The notes below the pieces were generated by a model. It worked only from the letters and a program-made list of their open reading frames with translations, did no database searches and had not been told where the DNA came from. A program made the translations under genes and the position numbers. Shown one piece after another: positions 34,661 to 46,751 of a DNA stretch of 64,000 nucleotides. The stretch's first letter is position 1; each line of letters starts with the position of its first letter. The DNA comes from Moringa oleifera. Lineage: Eukaryota > Streptophyta > Magnoliopsida > Brassicales > Moringaceae. The stretch covers positions 1,490,501 through 1,554,500 of the forward strand of contig JAJFZO010000609.1 of NCBI GenBank assembly GCA_021397835.1, written 5' to 3'.

Positions 34661-35198
34661 TAAATGAAAGGAGTCAAAAGGCAAAGAGAAGTGCATATAC
34701 TACAACATGTTCGTTTATAGAAATCTTAGGGGAAATGAAATTCGTTCAGAATTGCATCTTCTTTTGCTAGTAACCTTCCAAGCTATTACATGTACAAGAC
34801 AAAAACAAAGAATTACTTTCCCACTTTTTCAAAGTACATCCTGCATTTCTCAAAAATTTCTAACTAATTAAGTCACTCTCCTCAGCTAGTACAAGAGTGG
34901 TTTGGAGTCTTACACCAAAAAAGATGCTCTTTTTTTTTGTGGTGAAACCCAAAAAAAAGAAAAAACTCTTTCTTGCCATAGAAACAGAATTTCCTTCGCT
35001 GCACTTCCTTCTCTCTCTAAAGAATAGAAAGAACATATAGATACTTCATTCCCTTACTAAAGTGGAGACTCAATTATAAGTTCTCTCATTCATAAAGTAT
35101 TTCTCCATCTTCCTTTCTCTTTGGATTCATTTGTACAGCACTTCCTTCTTATGCTCTATAACTTCGTAGATTCCATAACTCTGAAGCTTGATATCTAA

Positions 35199-36484
35199 TG
35201 ACGGTGCATTCAGGTAAGTCCTCTATCTCTCATTATAAATTCGTTCTATTCACACACATTTTTGTTATATATGTTTCTATTGGCATTTGGTGTGTTACTA
35301 GATTTGGATTGAGATTATTTGCGTCAAGAATTTCAGTTTGTTGCTTCGCCTCCATTCTTATGTGTGTTGTACATACGTGTATGAATGTATATATATAATT
35401 AGAGCCCACTGGCTATAGTGGATCTGACGAAGATTTTAAAGGTTTAGCTTCAACTCAATCGAGCTTTGCATCCGATTACAGAATTTAAATTTATCTTTGT
35501 ATTAACTTATAATTTATTCTCTTAAACTTATCTTTTATATACATATATATATAATTTTTATCTTTTATTTTTATTTAAATCAATACAAATTAAAAAAATT
35601 AATATAAAATTAATTAAATTCAATACAGAATTTTAAACAGATTATTAAGTTTAAAATTTTTAACGATAAATTCTAATAATTTTATATTTTAACATCAAAT
35701 TACCATTAAATTAAATTCTAATAACTGACTCCTTTAGCGATATTCAGTCCTCATCCTCTTTCCTCACTCCTACCTCTATCGTTTTTCAAGCCACTCTTTC
35801 ACTTTCTATTCTATTGCTTCTAGTTTGCTCGCTTTAGAATTATAAAAAAATTAATGGGTTGATGAGTTTTGGTTTTTGCTTTGTAGATTGGGTATTGACT
35901 TTGCCTTAGCGTGTTTCCATTGTGACCATTTGTTTCTTTTCTAAAGCTACATGTTCGTAAGATATTTAGTGCATAGAGAACTTATTTGATTGAAAATGTG
36001 TTTGAATGAATCTATCAACATTGGTAATTTATGTAAAATATTAGATGCTCCAATTAATATAAGTTCTTACTAATAATTTCTTTGCGAAGGACATGGGGTA
36101 CGTTTGGGATTATTTGGCTAATTAGTGGTGAAGGATCCATTTTGTGTTTCTCAAATAAGATGTCTGATTTCTAATCCTATAAAGCATTTCTTGGAAGATT
36201 ATTGTGAGCTTTCATGTCATGTATGCCTGTCTTCATGAGGAGCTTCTTTTGCTGCAATAGCTCTTCTTAAATAATCTCTTTACACTTGATCTTGATTGGG
36301 TTCTTTTACTGGTGCAGGTGATTGTTGGTGGCGACACTTAAGAGTATTTGTTGCAGGAGGAGCAACTGCTAGTGCACCATTATGAGGTGCTACAACCCTA
36401 ACAGTTGAGGCACTAAAAGCTAAGGAGAAAAAAGAAGTGGAAAAGGAGGAAGAAGGTGATTTGGAATTGTCTCTTTTGGGTTAG
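35199..36484 (+). pseudogene. Possible acidic ribosomal P-protein-like tail, broken
   Basis: A short exon with ATG at 35,199 and a GTAAGT donor could splice to an acceptor (TGGTGCAG, about 36,318). The joined reading gives GGATASAPL, a TGA stop, then VEALKAKEKKEVEKEEEGDL and ELSLLG-stop at 36,484. The Ala/Gly hinge, KKE..EKEEE run and short hydrophobic end resemble the acidic tail of 60S P1/P2/P3 proteins (usually ...DDMGFSLFD). The N-terminal domain is missing and the frame is interrupted. The tail also happens to contain LELSL, an EAR-like motif. Weak assignment. Confidence 0.25.
35480..35730 (+). repeat. AT-rich dispersed repeat, 35-kb copy
   Basis: Shares the ordered motifs AACTTATAATTTAT(T/C)CTC then TTAAACTT, ATTTAAATCAATACAAATTA and TTTTAACATCAAATTA with the repeats at 56.9-64 kb. 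Confidence 0.75.
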
Positions 36485-36639
36485 ACCCTCTCAGTTGTTT
36501 CAAGGTTACTATAATGTCTGGATGTTAGTTGTTTGGTTTACATTGCTTACTTACATGGAGACATTACTTGAAGTGGTGAATCAAATTAGATTAGTTAGAA
36601 TTCTTTTTTTTCAATGGAAAAAAGAATAGTTTTATAATC

Positions 36640-38040
36640 ACGAGGAGTGAGGGTTATAAAAATTTGGAGGTAAAGCATGCACCCAGAACTTGTGTTCCCC
36701 TACTTCAACAGATAAATGAGCAAGACGATGCATGAACTCATTGAGTTTATGAGATATATGGGTCAGAGAATAGTGGTCGAAAGGGGAGGCTAGATAAGTG
36801 ATATCCTTGCAAATTCCACCCTAAAGACTTATGGTTTGCTAGCCTTGGATGATCTCCTGGATAGATCCTAAGTAATCACTTTCTAGTAAGATGCTTCGAA
36901 TGTGGAACTAAGAAGCTAGCCCAATGCCGACCTTGCCACCCAATGAATAACTGAAATAGCACAAAAAAGCATTGTCCTTGCTGCATCCCTAGCCACCTTT
37001 CCTAACTTTGCAGTTTTAGAGATCTTGTTAAAGGAAGCATAGGCATTAACCTTGATGACACTCGTTGGTAAGGGTTGCTAATGTAATGGGATGACAGGGC
37101 ATAAATGAGGGTGAGTTACTCGTGAGTTTTATCACTAACCTTGTAGAATCTTAGGCAATAGCCCTAAAGATCCTGCAAATCTTATCATGGAAAACTCAGA
37201 TTCCTAATTAACCATACACCCTTACAAGTGATTAGGAAGACCTCATGTTTACCTTGATTTCGTAAGTAGTTTAAGAGATTCTTCCATGCATAGATGGCCA
37301 ATTAGTCGGGTGGGATATGAAATAAGACGTCGATATGAAGGTGATCCTAGACGGACATCTAAAGAGGAGGTGAGTTAATGATCTCGAATGAAACTCATAG
37401 ATACTGCAAGTTGGGTTGATTTAGATACCCCTAGAGAAGTAGATTATCAAAAATTAGGAGAACACCTTGGATCAAACGCCAAGAGAAGGCCTGAACTGTA
37501 GGAAGGGAGGCACTTGTGATTTATAAATAAGATTCCATATCTTGCTTCGACGTCGTTGATTAGGGATAGGTTTGTGAAGCACTTTCTATGTTTTGTAATA
37601 TTGATTGTATAGTGGCCATTTTATAGGTTTTTACCATGGGACTTGCACTAAGGGAATGCTCAAAATGGATGAAGTGATAACTAGTAGAAACAAAGCATGG
37701 ATAGTGTCATGGTGCCACATTCGACGATCTTTATCAAACAGTTTGTTGACTTTCATACTTGAAGATTGGACAAAGAGAGACCATGGAAAAACTCTTTGAG
37801 GGATACTCGAGATCCAATAATATTTCCAAACATCAATACTATCTCCGTTATCGATTTTCCAACGGCTCCCTTAAGTAATGACCTGGCGACTAATGAGCAG
37901 GCTGCATTAGACATAGGAACAACAATACTGGAGTTCAACCGTATAGGGGCTCTAAAAAGGGAAATACTTGGTTTGGCATAAGGAATTGCTATCATGAACA
38001 CTCCACCATTGTTTCCCAAGGAGAGCCTAGTTAAAAGCTT
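36640..38040 (-). pseudogene. LINE B ORF2 C-terminal part
   Basis: Just left of the insertion the minus strand reads QAFN-stop-ALLGKQWWSV and SNSLCQTKYFPF, the conserved plant LINE segment (KAFNLALLGKQ.WR...NSL...YFP). Further on, at 37,060-36,640, the RNase H reads VARDAARTMLFCAISVIHWV, ILLESDYLGSIQEI, HKLNEFMHRLAHLSVEVGEH and KFWVHAL. Frames change several times. Confidence 0.72.
38031..38040. repeat. Left target-site duplication of the Mutator-like element
   Basis: TTAAAAGCTT, in LINE sense AAGCTTTTAA, which codes KAFN of the LINE. The right flank (46,743-46,751) has TTAAAGCTT, one A shorter. Mutator-like elements make 9-10 base duplications. Confidence 0.75.
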
Positions 38041-38749
38041 GGCGATTTATTTTTGTAGTCTGTCCGTATAAGGGTATTTGTGTAAATAACCAACATTAGT
38101 AATGTATTTGCTTTTAACAATTTTTAGACATTTTAAGACAAAATTACCCTTTGTGTAATATGTGCAATTACTTACTTGTCCAAATATAGAATCCGAGAAG
38201 TCAAACATATCAAACATCTCTCTTTCCTTTTATTCTTACTCTGACGCTAAATTTCATCACTTAGCTTCGTCCCTCTGCATTCAGTATTTGTTCATTTCTT
38301 TACTTTCATTGTAAACCGACCTTTGAAGAATATTCGCAAGCTACCGAGTCACTAAGGAATCAATGGTAGAGTGTTTTTAAATAATATATTCAGCTCAAAT
38401 TCTTCATTCCTTGCTACTGAATACCAACTAATGAAATCCTCCTCTTATTTTTTATTCATCATTTTTTTTAATATTTTTTAGTTTGATTTATGGGTATAAT
38501 AGCCTGAATACATTTTTTGATTAATATATTTAGGCTTTGGTATTAGTTTTTGAATCTACGATGTTTGAGTATATCGTAGTGTACTTTTTTTATTTTTCTT
38601 TTGATACATTAAAATCAAAAAATTACTTTGGGTATATGTATAGGTACCATATGTTTACTACTCATTCTTTGATATATGTGCACCAATTTCTTACTTTGGG
38701 TGCATCTGTATGCATTGGTTCGTCAGATTCATACCATATTTAAGGTAAA

Positions 38750-38895
38750 TCGTACATAGTTTTAGGAATTGCACCAATTAATCGTACTTACTTTCATAAC
38801 TCATACCTAGTTTTAGAAATTGTACCTGGTTTTAAAAAATCTTACCTAGTTTTTGAAATCGTACCAATTAATCATACCTAGTTTTTAAAATCTAT
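38750..38895. repeat. Diverged CTAGTTTT...CGTACC repeats
   Basis: About five short units of the form CATACCTAGTTTTAGAAATTG / GTACCTAGTTTTTGAAATCG upstream of the MULE Ulp1-like start. Confidence 0.6.
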
Positions 38896-38942
38896 CTTAA
38901 TATACTGTTTATTCAAATTTTGACATGTTTTTTCGACCAATT

Positions 38943-41900
38943 ATAGATGGCAATTAGCTCTATTTCTCAAAAGCCATATGTGATCCCTAGAGAGTTGAAG
39001 ATTGGGAAGATACTAAAACACTACGATAATGATGTCATCCCCACCCTGAAGAAAATTTTGGATAACTCTTAGAAGGAGAAGTTCGAAGGGACTTACTTAG
39101 GGTATCTCCTACATTTGCACACAGATTTTAACTTTCTCGAATTATTGTCTATAATCTTCTGCTTCAGGAGATTCAACATAATTGTGAGGATGAAACGTGG
39201 TTCAGACTTAGGTAGAATGAGGTTCATTTCAGTAAATTGGAATTCTGCCTTATCACTGGCTTGAAGTTTGGCGAGCTATCAGACACATACAAAATTGCAG
39301 TTAATCTATCTGGTATCCTTTCTAAATACTTCAGAGGGAGGGAAAGGTCAGTGGTAGGAGTATCAAGATGAGGCTACTCGAATGAGAGTTTGAGGATGAA
39401 GATGATAAGGTGAAGTTGGGCTTGTTGTATCTGTTAAATGACATTATCAAAGGCCATGATGAGCGCCAGCATGTCCCTAAGTGGTAGTTTCATTTGGTAG
39501 ATAATATTGAAGCATTTAATTGCTTTCCATGAGGCACATGGGTGAACTGCAACTCCTTGTTGCATTTCATGAAGGTAATTGCAAAGTGAGCCAAGGATAT
39601 TGATAGGGTAAACTATAATGCTTATGGCTTCGTATGGACACTGTAAATAAGGATTATACCTTTTTATCTTTTATTCATTTATTTTTTTAGTGTCATTGGA
39701 TTCAAATTTTATATTTATCAAGCCTAACTTGATTTCTTTTTTCATAAATTTTTGCCTTCAAAGTGATTCTTGCTACCAACACGCATGGTAGTAGGTTGTT
39801 AGGCTCTAACCTACCATTGCCTCGAATTTGCCGATAGAGATTCTATCGGAAGTCACATAACGGAGATTGTAAGAAGATCTTCACAAACACTGTAAGTAAT
39901 GTTGTATCTTAATTTCATACCTACATTACCAATTTCGTGTCTTCGTTTTCATTTCGTACCTACGTTTTCAATTTCGTGTCTTAATTTTTATTTTATACCT
40001 ATATTCTTAATTTCGTGTCATTATTTTCATTTCGTACCTCAATTTCATGTCTTCATTTTTATTTCATACCAACATTCTTAATTTCGTGTTTCCATTTTTA
40101 TTTCGTACTTACATTCTCAATTTTTTGTTTTCATTTTTCAATTTAGAAGCTTCATTTTGTATTTTCATATAGGAGTGAAGCTAAAATTAAAGCCAACAAT
40201 TGCTGAGCGTCATGCTCTTTACTATGTTGGGGTTAAAGACACAGTCATACCTTGTAGCCACATGCTCAAACCAATATGCCGACTGCATGATCGAGTGGGG
40301 ATGATGACCCTATCGAGGGTCTCATCCAGGATAACTCCATGAAATTGCATTTTTCTTTGCCAAAGCAATACAAAGTATGTATTCTTCATAATATATATGA
40401 TTTTGTTCTAGTATTTTATAATTAACAACTTATGTTATTGCAGCAACGAGTCGGCTTTCTACTTATCGAGCGACTGAGGGATGATGAATTTAATGAAGTT
40501 GCTAGCGACAAAAAAGAGCCAGGGGGGCAGAGGATGGAATCAAAGGTGTAGAAGGATAACATTAAGGGTCAGGCACTTGGGGCAGAAGGGACTATAGAGG
40601 ATTCAAAATTTTATCGTTGCCTCATTGCTATGAAGGTGAAATTAGATATCCTTGAGGTGAAGGTAAACCAAATAGAATGGTAAAATGGAAGATGCCATGA
40701 GGAGCAAATGGTTATCCTAAAATCCATCCAGCTCTTTATGCAAGGTTATAGATTTTATGGCCGGGACCCTTCCAGCACTATGTCAGAACCAGTTCCCAAT
40801 GATGTAAGTAATGTCGTATGTAACCATTAGTTTAGTTTTTGATTTTTAATCTATTTGTATCTATATCTTATCATAATTTCATAATATTATGCAACTTATA
40901 ACATGAAGATGACATATTTAATTGTTTTCCTTTTTTTTCCTAGGGTTTTAATGCAAGCTCCATATCACATCGTCCCATCGTTGAGGAAGCTGAAGAGTCA
41001 GAAGACTCCATTGAAGAGATCTTGGCTCTTGCAAGGCACTTCCATGAAAAAGAAGTCACTGCAGGGCCAATTGCCGAGGAAGTGACCACTATAGGTCCAA
41101 CGGACGAGGAAATGGCCACTGTAGTAGGTCCATGCAATGAGGAAGTGGGGGACTTCACTATTATCCCAATTGAGACAACTGACAGTGTGCTGCCAGTTGT
41201 TAGGACTCATAAACAGTCAAGATAACTGTGCAGCCCATATGTCAACCTTAACACTAGGACTAAGAAAGCCAAGTACTCTTACATGTTGAGTGTAAAGGCT
41301 AAATTCACAAACAAGATCCTTATTTCATTCAATGAGTTCATGAATGGCCAATCATAGTAAGTCATTTATAATTATATTTTACGTTTCATTAGACTGAATT
41401 TCTAATTTTTTTGACTTTTTTTCTCACACTTTGTTTTCATTTTCTTTAGCCGTGATGAAGGTATTGGTCATTCTGTTAGTATAGAATGATTCAAAGCCTT
41501 TAAAGACAATGATGAATGGGTCGATGACTCTGTAACTTAGTCATTTTACAAACTATTATCCTCTACATTCATACCATATTAAGAATTAACATTCGTGCCT
41601 TCATTTTGTACATTGATTTAATATTACATTATCGTTTTTATTGTGCCTCATCCAGTACATTAAAGCATATTTGAATCTCCTTTGAAGAAAGCAGAGGGAG
41701 CTTCCTCAATAATATGCACAAGATGTGTGCATGTGTGATCTTTGGCTCTATGTAAGTTCATTGGACTTTAATTATTTGGACGCTTTATATTTAATTTGTT
41801 TATTGACTTTGTTTTACTCAAATTTATAGATATCATTTTTTTACATTTACAACGAATATGAAACAAATCCAGATGCCAATTGTTTTCCTCCACACTTTAA

Positions 41901-42577
41901 TTTTAAAACGCATAAGTGAAAACCAAACTTCTTGGATTATGTGAGAGGCAAATTTTGTCCTAATTATCCAGCTTGGCACACTGTGAATAAGGTATGTATA
42001 TCTTCATTGGTTTTAATTATTTTCTTACAATATTATGAGAACTCATAACTGACATTTAAACAATATCTTTCCATGCAGTTGATGGTTCCATGCCATGTTG
42101 GGAAATCTCACTAGCTGCTAGTGATTGTAGATTTGCGAAAATTTTCTTTACGAATTTTTAAATCTTTCTGTCAAGAGATACCAACTGAGGTACATATTCG
42201 ACAACAAAACTCCCTCAAATTTATGCTACCTAGTTATATGGCTAGCAGGGGATATTTCATGTGAAAACAAAATGTTAAAAAGCCAAATATCTACTCTCAT
42301 GCACACTAGAGCCAAAGACCAAGGTCCCCCAATAGAGAAAAAGGTAATTCTTTTTTGCTAATTATTGTTATTATATAAAATTTTTCTGTTGAATGTCAAT
42401 TTTTTTAACTATGTTTCTTTTTTTTTTCAATGGCAATTGCGGGCCTCAAATATTATACATAATTAAGCATTTACTAGTTAGGAAGACATTGAAATACAAG
42501 AACAAAGATATGCCACAGATACGAAAGCATATGACAATACACATATTCGCCAAATCAATTGTAGATGATAACGATTG
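38943..42577 (+). pseudogene. MULE-borne DUF1985 / Ulp1 (C48) gene
   Basis: Starts MAISSISQKPYVIPRELKIG. A DUF1985-type region follows to about 39,600 (VHFSKLEFCLITGLKFGELS, RERSVV and LVDNIEAFNCFPWGTWVN). A middle part lies at 40,440-41,230 (acidic, EEVTTIGPTDEEMATV). The Ulp1 part is at 41,830-42,577: FYIYNEYETNPDANCFPPHF, then KSH-stop-LLVIVDL, where the catalytic His codon (42,109-42,111) is kept but the next Trp is TAG. IFKSF then replaces the usual (Y/F)DS, so the Asp is lost. NGNCGPQIL keeps the Cys. Several introns with tandem repeats are likely. Not functional as a protease. Confidence 0.7.
39905..40145. repeat. Tandem repeat in MULE Ulp1-gene intron
   Basis: About five diverged units, period near 45-55 bases, each with AATTTCGTGTCTTCATTTT and ATTTCGTACCTACATTCT. 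The frame through it is repeat-derived. Confidence 0.8.
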
Positions 42578-42779
42578 ACTTGTTTTATTCTTTTTATAAT
42601 ATATTAATTTGTATATACATTCGAAAATTGTATATAATATTATTTTTGTTAATAAAAAATCATTTCTGGTACATTGTTTAATTATCTTACTTCTTTCATT
42701 TTTCAGTAATTTTCAGTACATTGTAAGTGTTCAAATTTTCAGTACATTAAAGACATAAAATAAGTGTGTGATTTACAAT

Positions 42780-43310
42780 TGAGGCTGAGGATTGACTGTG
42801 CAATTTTTATTTACTATTAAAGGTATGATTTTACTAATAAAGGTGAAAATTGATGGTGCGATTTACTATTTAAGGTATGATTTACTAATTGAGGTGTGAA
42901 TTGATAGTGCGATTCACTATTTAAGGTACGATTTAGTATTGCAAGTGCAAAAATGATGGTGCAAATTGAAGGTACGATTTATTATTTAAGATACGAAAGT
43001 ATGATATACTATTAGGAGGTGCGAATTGAAGGTACAATTTATTATTTAAGGTAAGAATTCAAGGTACAATATACTATTAAGAGGTGCGAATTAGAGGTAC
43101 GATTTACTATTTAAGTTACGAATTCAAAGTACGATGAGCTATTGAAAGGCGCGAATTCGAGGTACGATTTATTATTAAAGGTATGATGTACTATTGAGTG
43201 GTGCGAATTGAAGGTACGATATACTATTGAAAGGTGTAAATTAAAGGTACGAAGTCATCGTCCATGGGTACGATTTACTATTGAAGTTGCAAATTAAAGG
43301 TGCAAAATCA
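42780..43310. repeat. Central tandem repeat of the MULE (TACGATTTACTATT type)
   Basis: A dozen or more irregular units mixing GGTACGATTTACTATT, AAGGTGCGAATTGAAGG and AGGTACGATATACTATT, with unit length about 35-60. It lies between the two oppositely oriented MULE genes. No coding potential. Confidence 0.85.
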
Positions 43311-43519
43311 TTGTCTAATCAATTGTATTACCAACATTACATGAATTGACCTGTACAAAACAATCAAGACCATATAAAAACTTAAAAATCTCAAATAGTA
43401 TACCAATCAGTAATGAAAAACAAGTTTGAAAACAATAATATAATTAAAACATTAGGATTATCATAAGTCAATTGTGTCATCATTTATTAAATTAAATTGA
43501 GATGCATTTGAAAAGTTTG

Positions 43520-46004
43520 TGAATTATGTCTAACTCCACCATAATTACAACATTTACGATGCAATTGATCAGGCACCTTAGACGATCAAGAGTGGCTTAC
43601 TCCATTATAATATTGTGGATTCGAGCACGTCAATTGATTGTGTCCATATTGCATGCATCTATAGCGATTTTTTTGGTGCATCCTATTCCTACCAGAGGGT
43701 ATTCTCCATTTTTTAGGATGCTCTACTAACTTACCATTATTTGGTGTTAATACCACAACTCTTTTGATTTTTTCAGGTACATTCCATTCAAATTTATCAC
43801 CAACTTGATATACCGACTTAGTGTATATTGCTACTAGTTGATCTTGTTTGTAATAGTTGGAGCAAAGAGTTATGAAGTTAATATTATGCTCTAGTAAAAA
43901 TGTAACTAATTTGTGAAGTTAATACAAGCAGTAATAATGAATAATAAAAAAATATTACCAACAAAATCATCAATGTCACTTGGAAGCTCCTAATGCATGT
44001 GCACATGGCAAAAGATCAACTTGAAACTCCCTACAAGTGTAAGTACGTTTAATAATATTCACAATTGCTTCCTCACCCTTATGCCTAACTAAAAATATAT
44101 TCCAATCAACATTAAAGCTGTCATTTATAATGAAACTTTTTGTCTCTCAATCATCAATGAGTGAACAGTGATGACCTCCAAACCTTAGCTTTCTCGAGTC
44201 GATCATAGAACCAACATTGCATCATATCTCAAATGAATTCCAATAGAGCCATCACGAGCAACTTGTGAGCAAATTAGAGACACGAATTCAAGCTCTTGGC
44301 TATGTTTGTAGTCATGAGTTGATATCATATTTTCGATATGCCCTAGCTGCATTATAAAATACCTTAGATTCATCTTTCCTCTTGAATTTATTCTTTATAT
44401 TTTAGGCCATATACCATGATTATAAACCATGACAAGAATTGGGGCAGACCTTTGCGATGGCATTTGCAATACTGATGTGATAATCTAATATAATAACTAA
44501 GTCCTCAACCGAACTTATAGCTTCTTTTAACTGCCGTAAGAACCATTCCCATACTTCATAGTTCTCGGAATCACCATAACCGAATGCTAATGGATATATC
44601 TATTCATTCTCATATTTGCATGTTGCTATAAACATTACACCATGGAACCTCCATTTTAGGTGAGTAGCATTGATAGCATTGACCGATCTGATTATTGAAT
44701 GAAATCCCCTCAATAATTGCCCAAGAGCCATAAATAAATACTTAAATCGATTAGTTCAATCTTCAATGCTTATGTGAGCCCTAGTTCCTAGATTTATTTT
44801 TTGCAACATGTGACAGTATGGTCACCATATGTAAGAGATAATGCATACTCTTTAGTGTTCCAAGCTTTACTATATAAAATTTGTATGCTATAGAGTTCTT
44901 TCATATCACCCATGATGTCTCTTGGCTTAATAATTCTAGTATTAGTAGATAACTTTGAGCCACAATATCTCCAATAACTGCAGAACTTGCTTGTCGATGT
45001 CGTCGATGCAACTCTTCAACTGTGCAAATGTGTGACAAATCACACCTTCTAATTTGAAAGAATTGCCCTTATGCAACTTTCACAGCATAAATCTTCCATG
45101 CACATTTTCTTTCTCTATAAGTAATCTCAAATAATGATTTATTAGACCTAGTAACTTTAAATTCATAGTTCTTAGTTGAAGTATGCACACCCAAAAATCG
45201 CTTCAGCTTTTCTTTGTTTAGGAAAAACTGACCTATAGTAAATATGTTAATTGAAGTCACTAATTCCATAGTAAAAATTAATACAAGACCATGTAATTCA
45301 ACACCCAACATACTATACCATCTGACAACACCATTACTTGAATTATTAAGTACTTTCGGGCATGTAACTGGGACATAAACTGGGACAAGACGTAAGTTCT
45401 CATTCAATTCTTCATTTTTGGGTTCTACTTCTAGAATGGGTTCACATTGATCTTCACTGATGGGTTGAGTAGATTAAGTTTCTATGATTGGGTATTCGTA
45501 CCCAATATCATAGTCCATCTGCTCATCTAAGTTGATCTCATCAATATGCTGAGTGCCAAGGGGAGTCTCTCTATAGATAAATGGTTCAATGCCACAAACA
45601 TCTAATTCAACAGGTGGATTATTCCCAGAACAAGAATTAAATGGATTGATTCATCCTGAATTTTCACCTTCATATAAACTTTGTCTATTCTCAACAAAAT
45701 TTCTCTCCACTAAATCAACAATCACTCGAGAAACTATGCTATCATCGTGCAATATAAACTCAACATCATCATCATTCACTAACTCAATTTTGATAGTAGT
45801 TTTTTCAGATCTTACTATAGTATGTAGTACAACATCAGTCGTAGAAAAATTAACCTCCACATAAGATTTAACCAAATCTAACAACTATACATACGTCAAA
45901 CCCCTCCGAACAACATACCTTTTAGTTTTGACAGCTCTGCCAATATACTCAAAACTACCGCTGGACTCAGGCCATTTACCATTCCAAGTTACAATTATCT
46001 GCAT
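43520..46004 (-). pseudogene. MULE transposase (MURA-type)
   Basis: Minus strand. Start MQIIVTWNGKWPESSGSFEY at 46,004. The DNA-binding domain follows (45,069-45,407: VTRSNKSLFEITYRERKCAW). The catalytic core reads INATHLKWRFHGVMFIA, IYPLAFGYGDSENYEVWEWF and DLVIILDYHISIANAIAK. A SWIM-like motif reads YTCREFQVDLLPCAHAL (usually CxC), and the terminal knuckle CMQYGHNQLTC has lost its first Cys. The first catalytic Asp (usually DGTHL) is Asn (codon 44,669-44,671). The second Asp is kept 62 residues on (44,483-44,485). Stops are frequent. It once moved the element by cut-and-paste. Confidence 0.8.
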
Positions 46005-46059
46005 TCTGGAATGTCAAAGAAAAAATTTCAAATTACAACTGAAAAGAATTAGTTATAAC

Positions 46060-46285
46060 ATAGAATAAGGCACGATTTCATAAACTTGTTATGATTTTAT
46101 GAGCGAAGTTACGAATTGCATAATGATGTTACGATTTATCAAGTAAGATACGATTTTCAAATATATATAACGGAGGACACAAATTATATTTAAGCTATGT
46201 TATTATTCAAATGCATAATAATGTTATGATTTACTAAGTAAGATACGATTTTCAAACATATATATTCATATATATAATGAAAGAC
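46060..46285. repeat. Duplicated TACGATTTTCAAA segment near the right MULE end
   Basis: Two copies about 110 bases apart of a segment with ATAATGTTACGATTTA, AAGTAAGATACGATTTTCAAA and GACACAAATTA. It shares the TACGATT core with the repeats at 42.8-43.3 kb. Confidence 0.7.
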
Positions 46286-46742
46286 ACAAATTACATTTAA
46301 GCTACATTGTTGTCCAAAGGTATATTTCGCCTTCAAGCATGTTCTGATTTTAAAGATAAATATGTTGCGAAAAACATGAGCTTAAGAAATATACTGTGAA
46401 AAATACGAGCTTCCTTCTCTATGTAGAACAACTAGTCAAAAATATTAATGACTACCTTCGATTCCTTCTTTAGATCTTGGATACGAAGACAAGTAGAAAA
46501 AACCAAAAGAGAGCGAAGAAAGACCGAGATCGAATAGATACAGAGGTCAAAGAGATAGATCTCAAAACGAGAGTATTCAAACAAATCTCATTTGAGTTAT
46601 TTTAGTTTTGAGAGTATCATTATCTTTTATGAGGGTATTTTTATCTTTATAATATATTTAAGTGCCGAAAAAAACAACATAGTAAAAAGAAGTTATTTTG
46701 CAAAAACAAGGGTGGCGGAATGTCAATTTTGGCAATTTCCTC

Positions 46743-46751
46743 TTAAAGCTT
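46743..46751. repeat. Right target-site duplication of the Mutator-like element
   Basis: TTAAAGCTT, matching TTAAAAGCTT at 38,031-38,040 apart from one A. In LINE sense it completes the conserved D-L-E-A-F stretch. Confidence 0.75.

Larger units (their letters stand above)
38041..46742. mobile_element. Mutator-like element carrying a Ulp1-like gene
   Basis: Boundaries are set by where the LINE B reading stops and restarts and by the near-identical flanking 9-10 bases. The ends are weakly similar inverted repeats. The left end (from 38,041) has CTGTCCG...TATTTGTGTAAATAAC; the right end in complement has CATTCCG...TTTTTGCAAAATAAC. Contents: a DUF1985/Ulp1 gene (+), a tandem-repeat centre, and a MURA-type transposase (-). 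This matches the known group of plant MULEs carrying Ulp1 domains (Kaonashi type). Both genes are degenerate. Confidence 0.8.

Noticed and set aside
36471..36484. LELSL as a genuine EAR repression motif
   Set aside because: Five-residue motif in a frame broken by a stop; more easily explained as a degenerate acidic protein tail.
39899..40081. Cys/Phe-rich 60-codon frame
   Set aside because: Translation of the AATTTCGTGTC tandem repeat in the MULE; periodic, not a protein family.
40940..41225. Three overlapping frames on both strands near 41 kb
   Set aside because: Only the + strand reading continues the acidic linker of the MULE Ulp1-like gene. The minus frames are its complement.
42780..43310. 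CRISPR-like array
   Set aside because: Units are irregular in length and sequence, with no conserved repeat or unique spacers, and this is a eukaryotic transposon.
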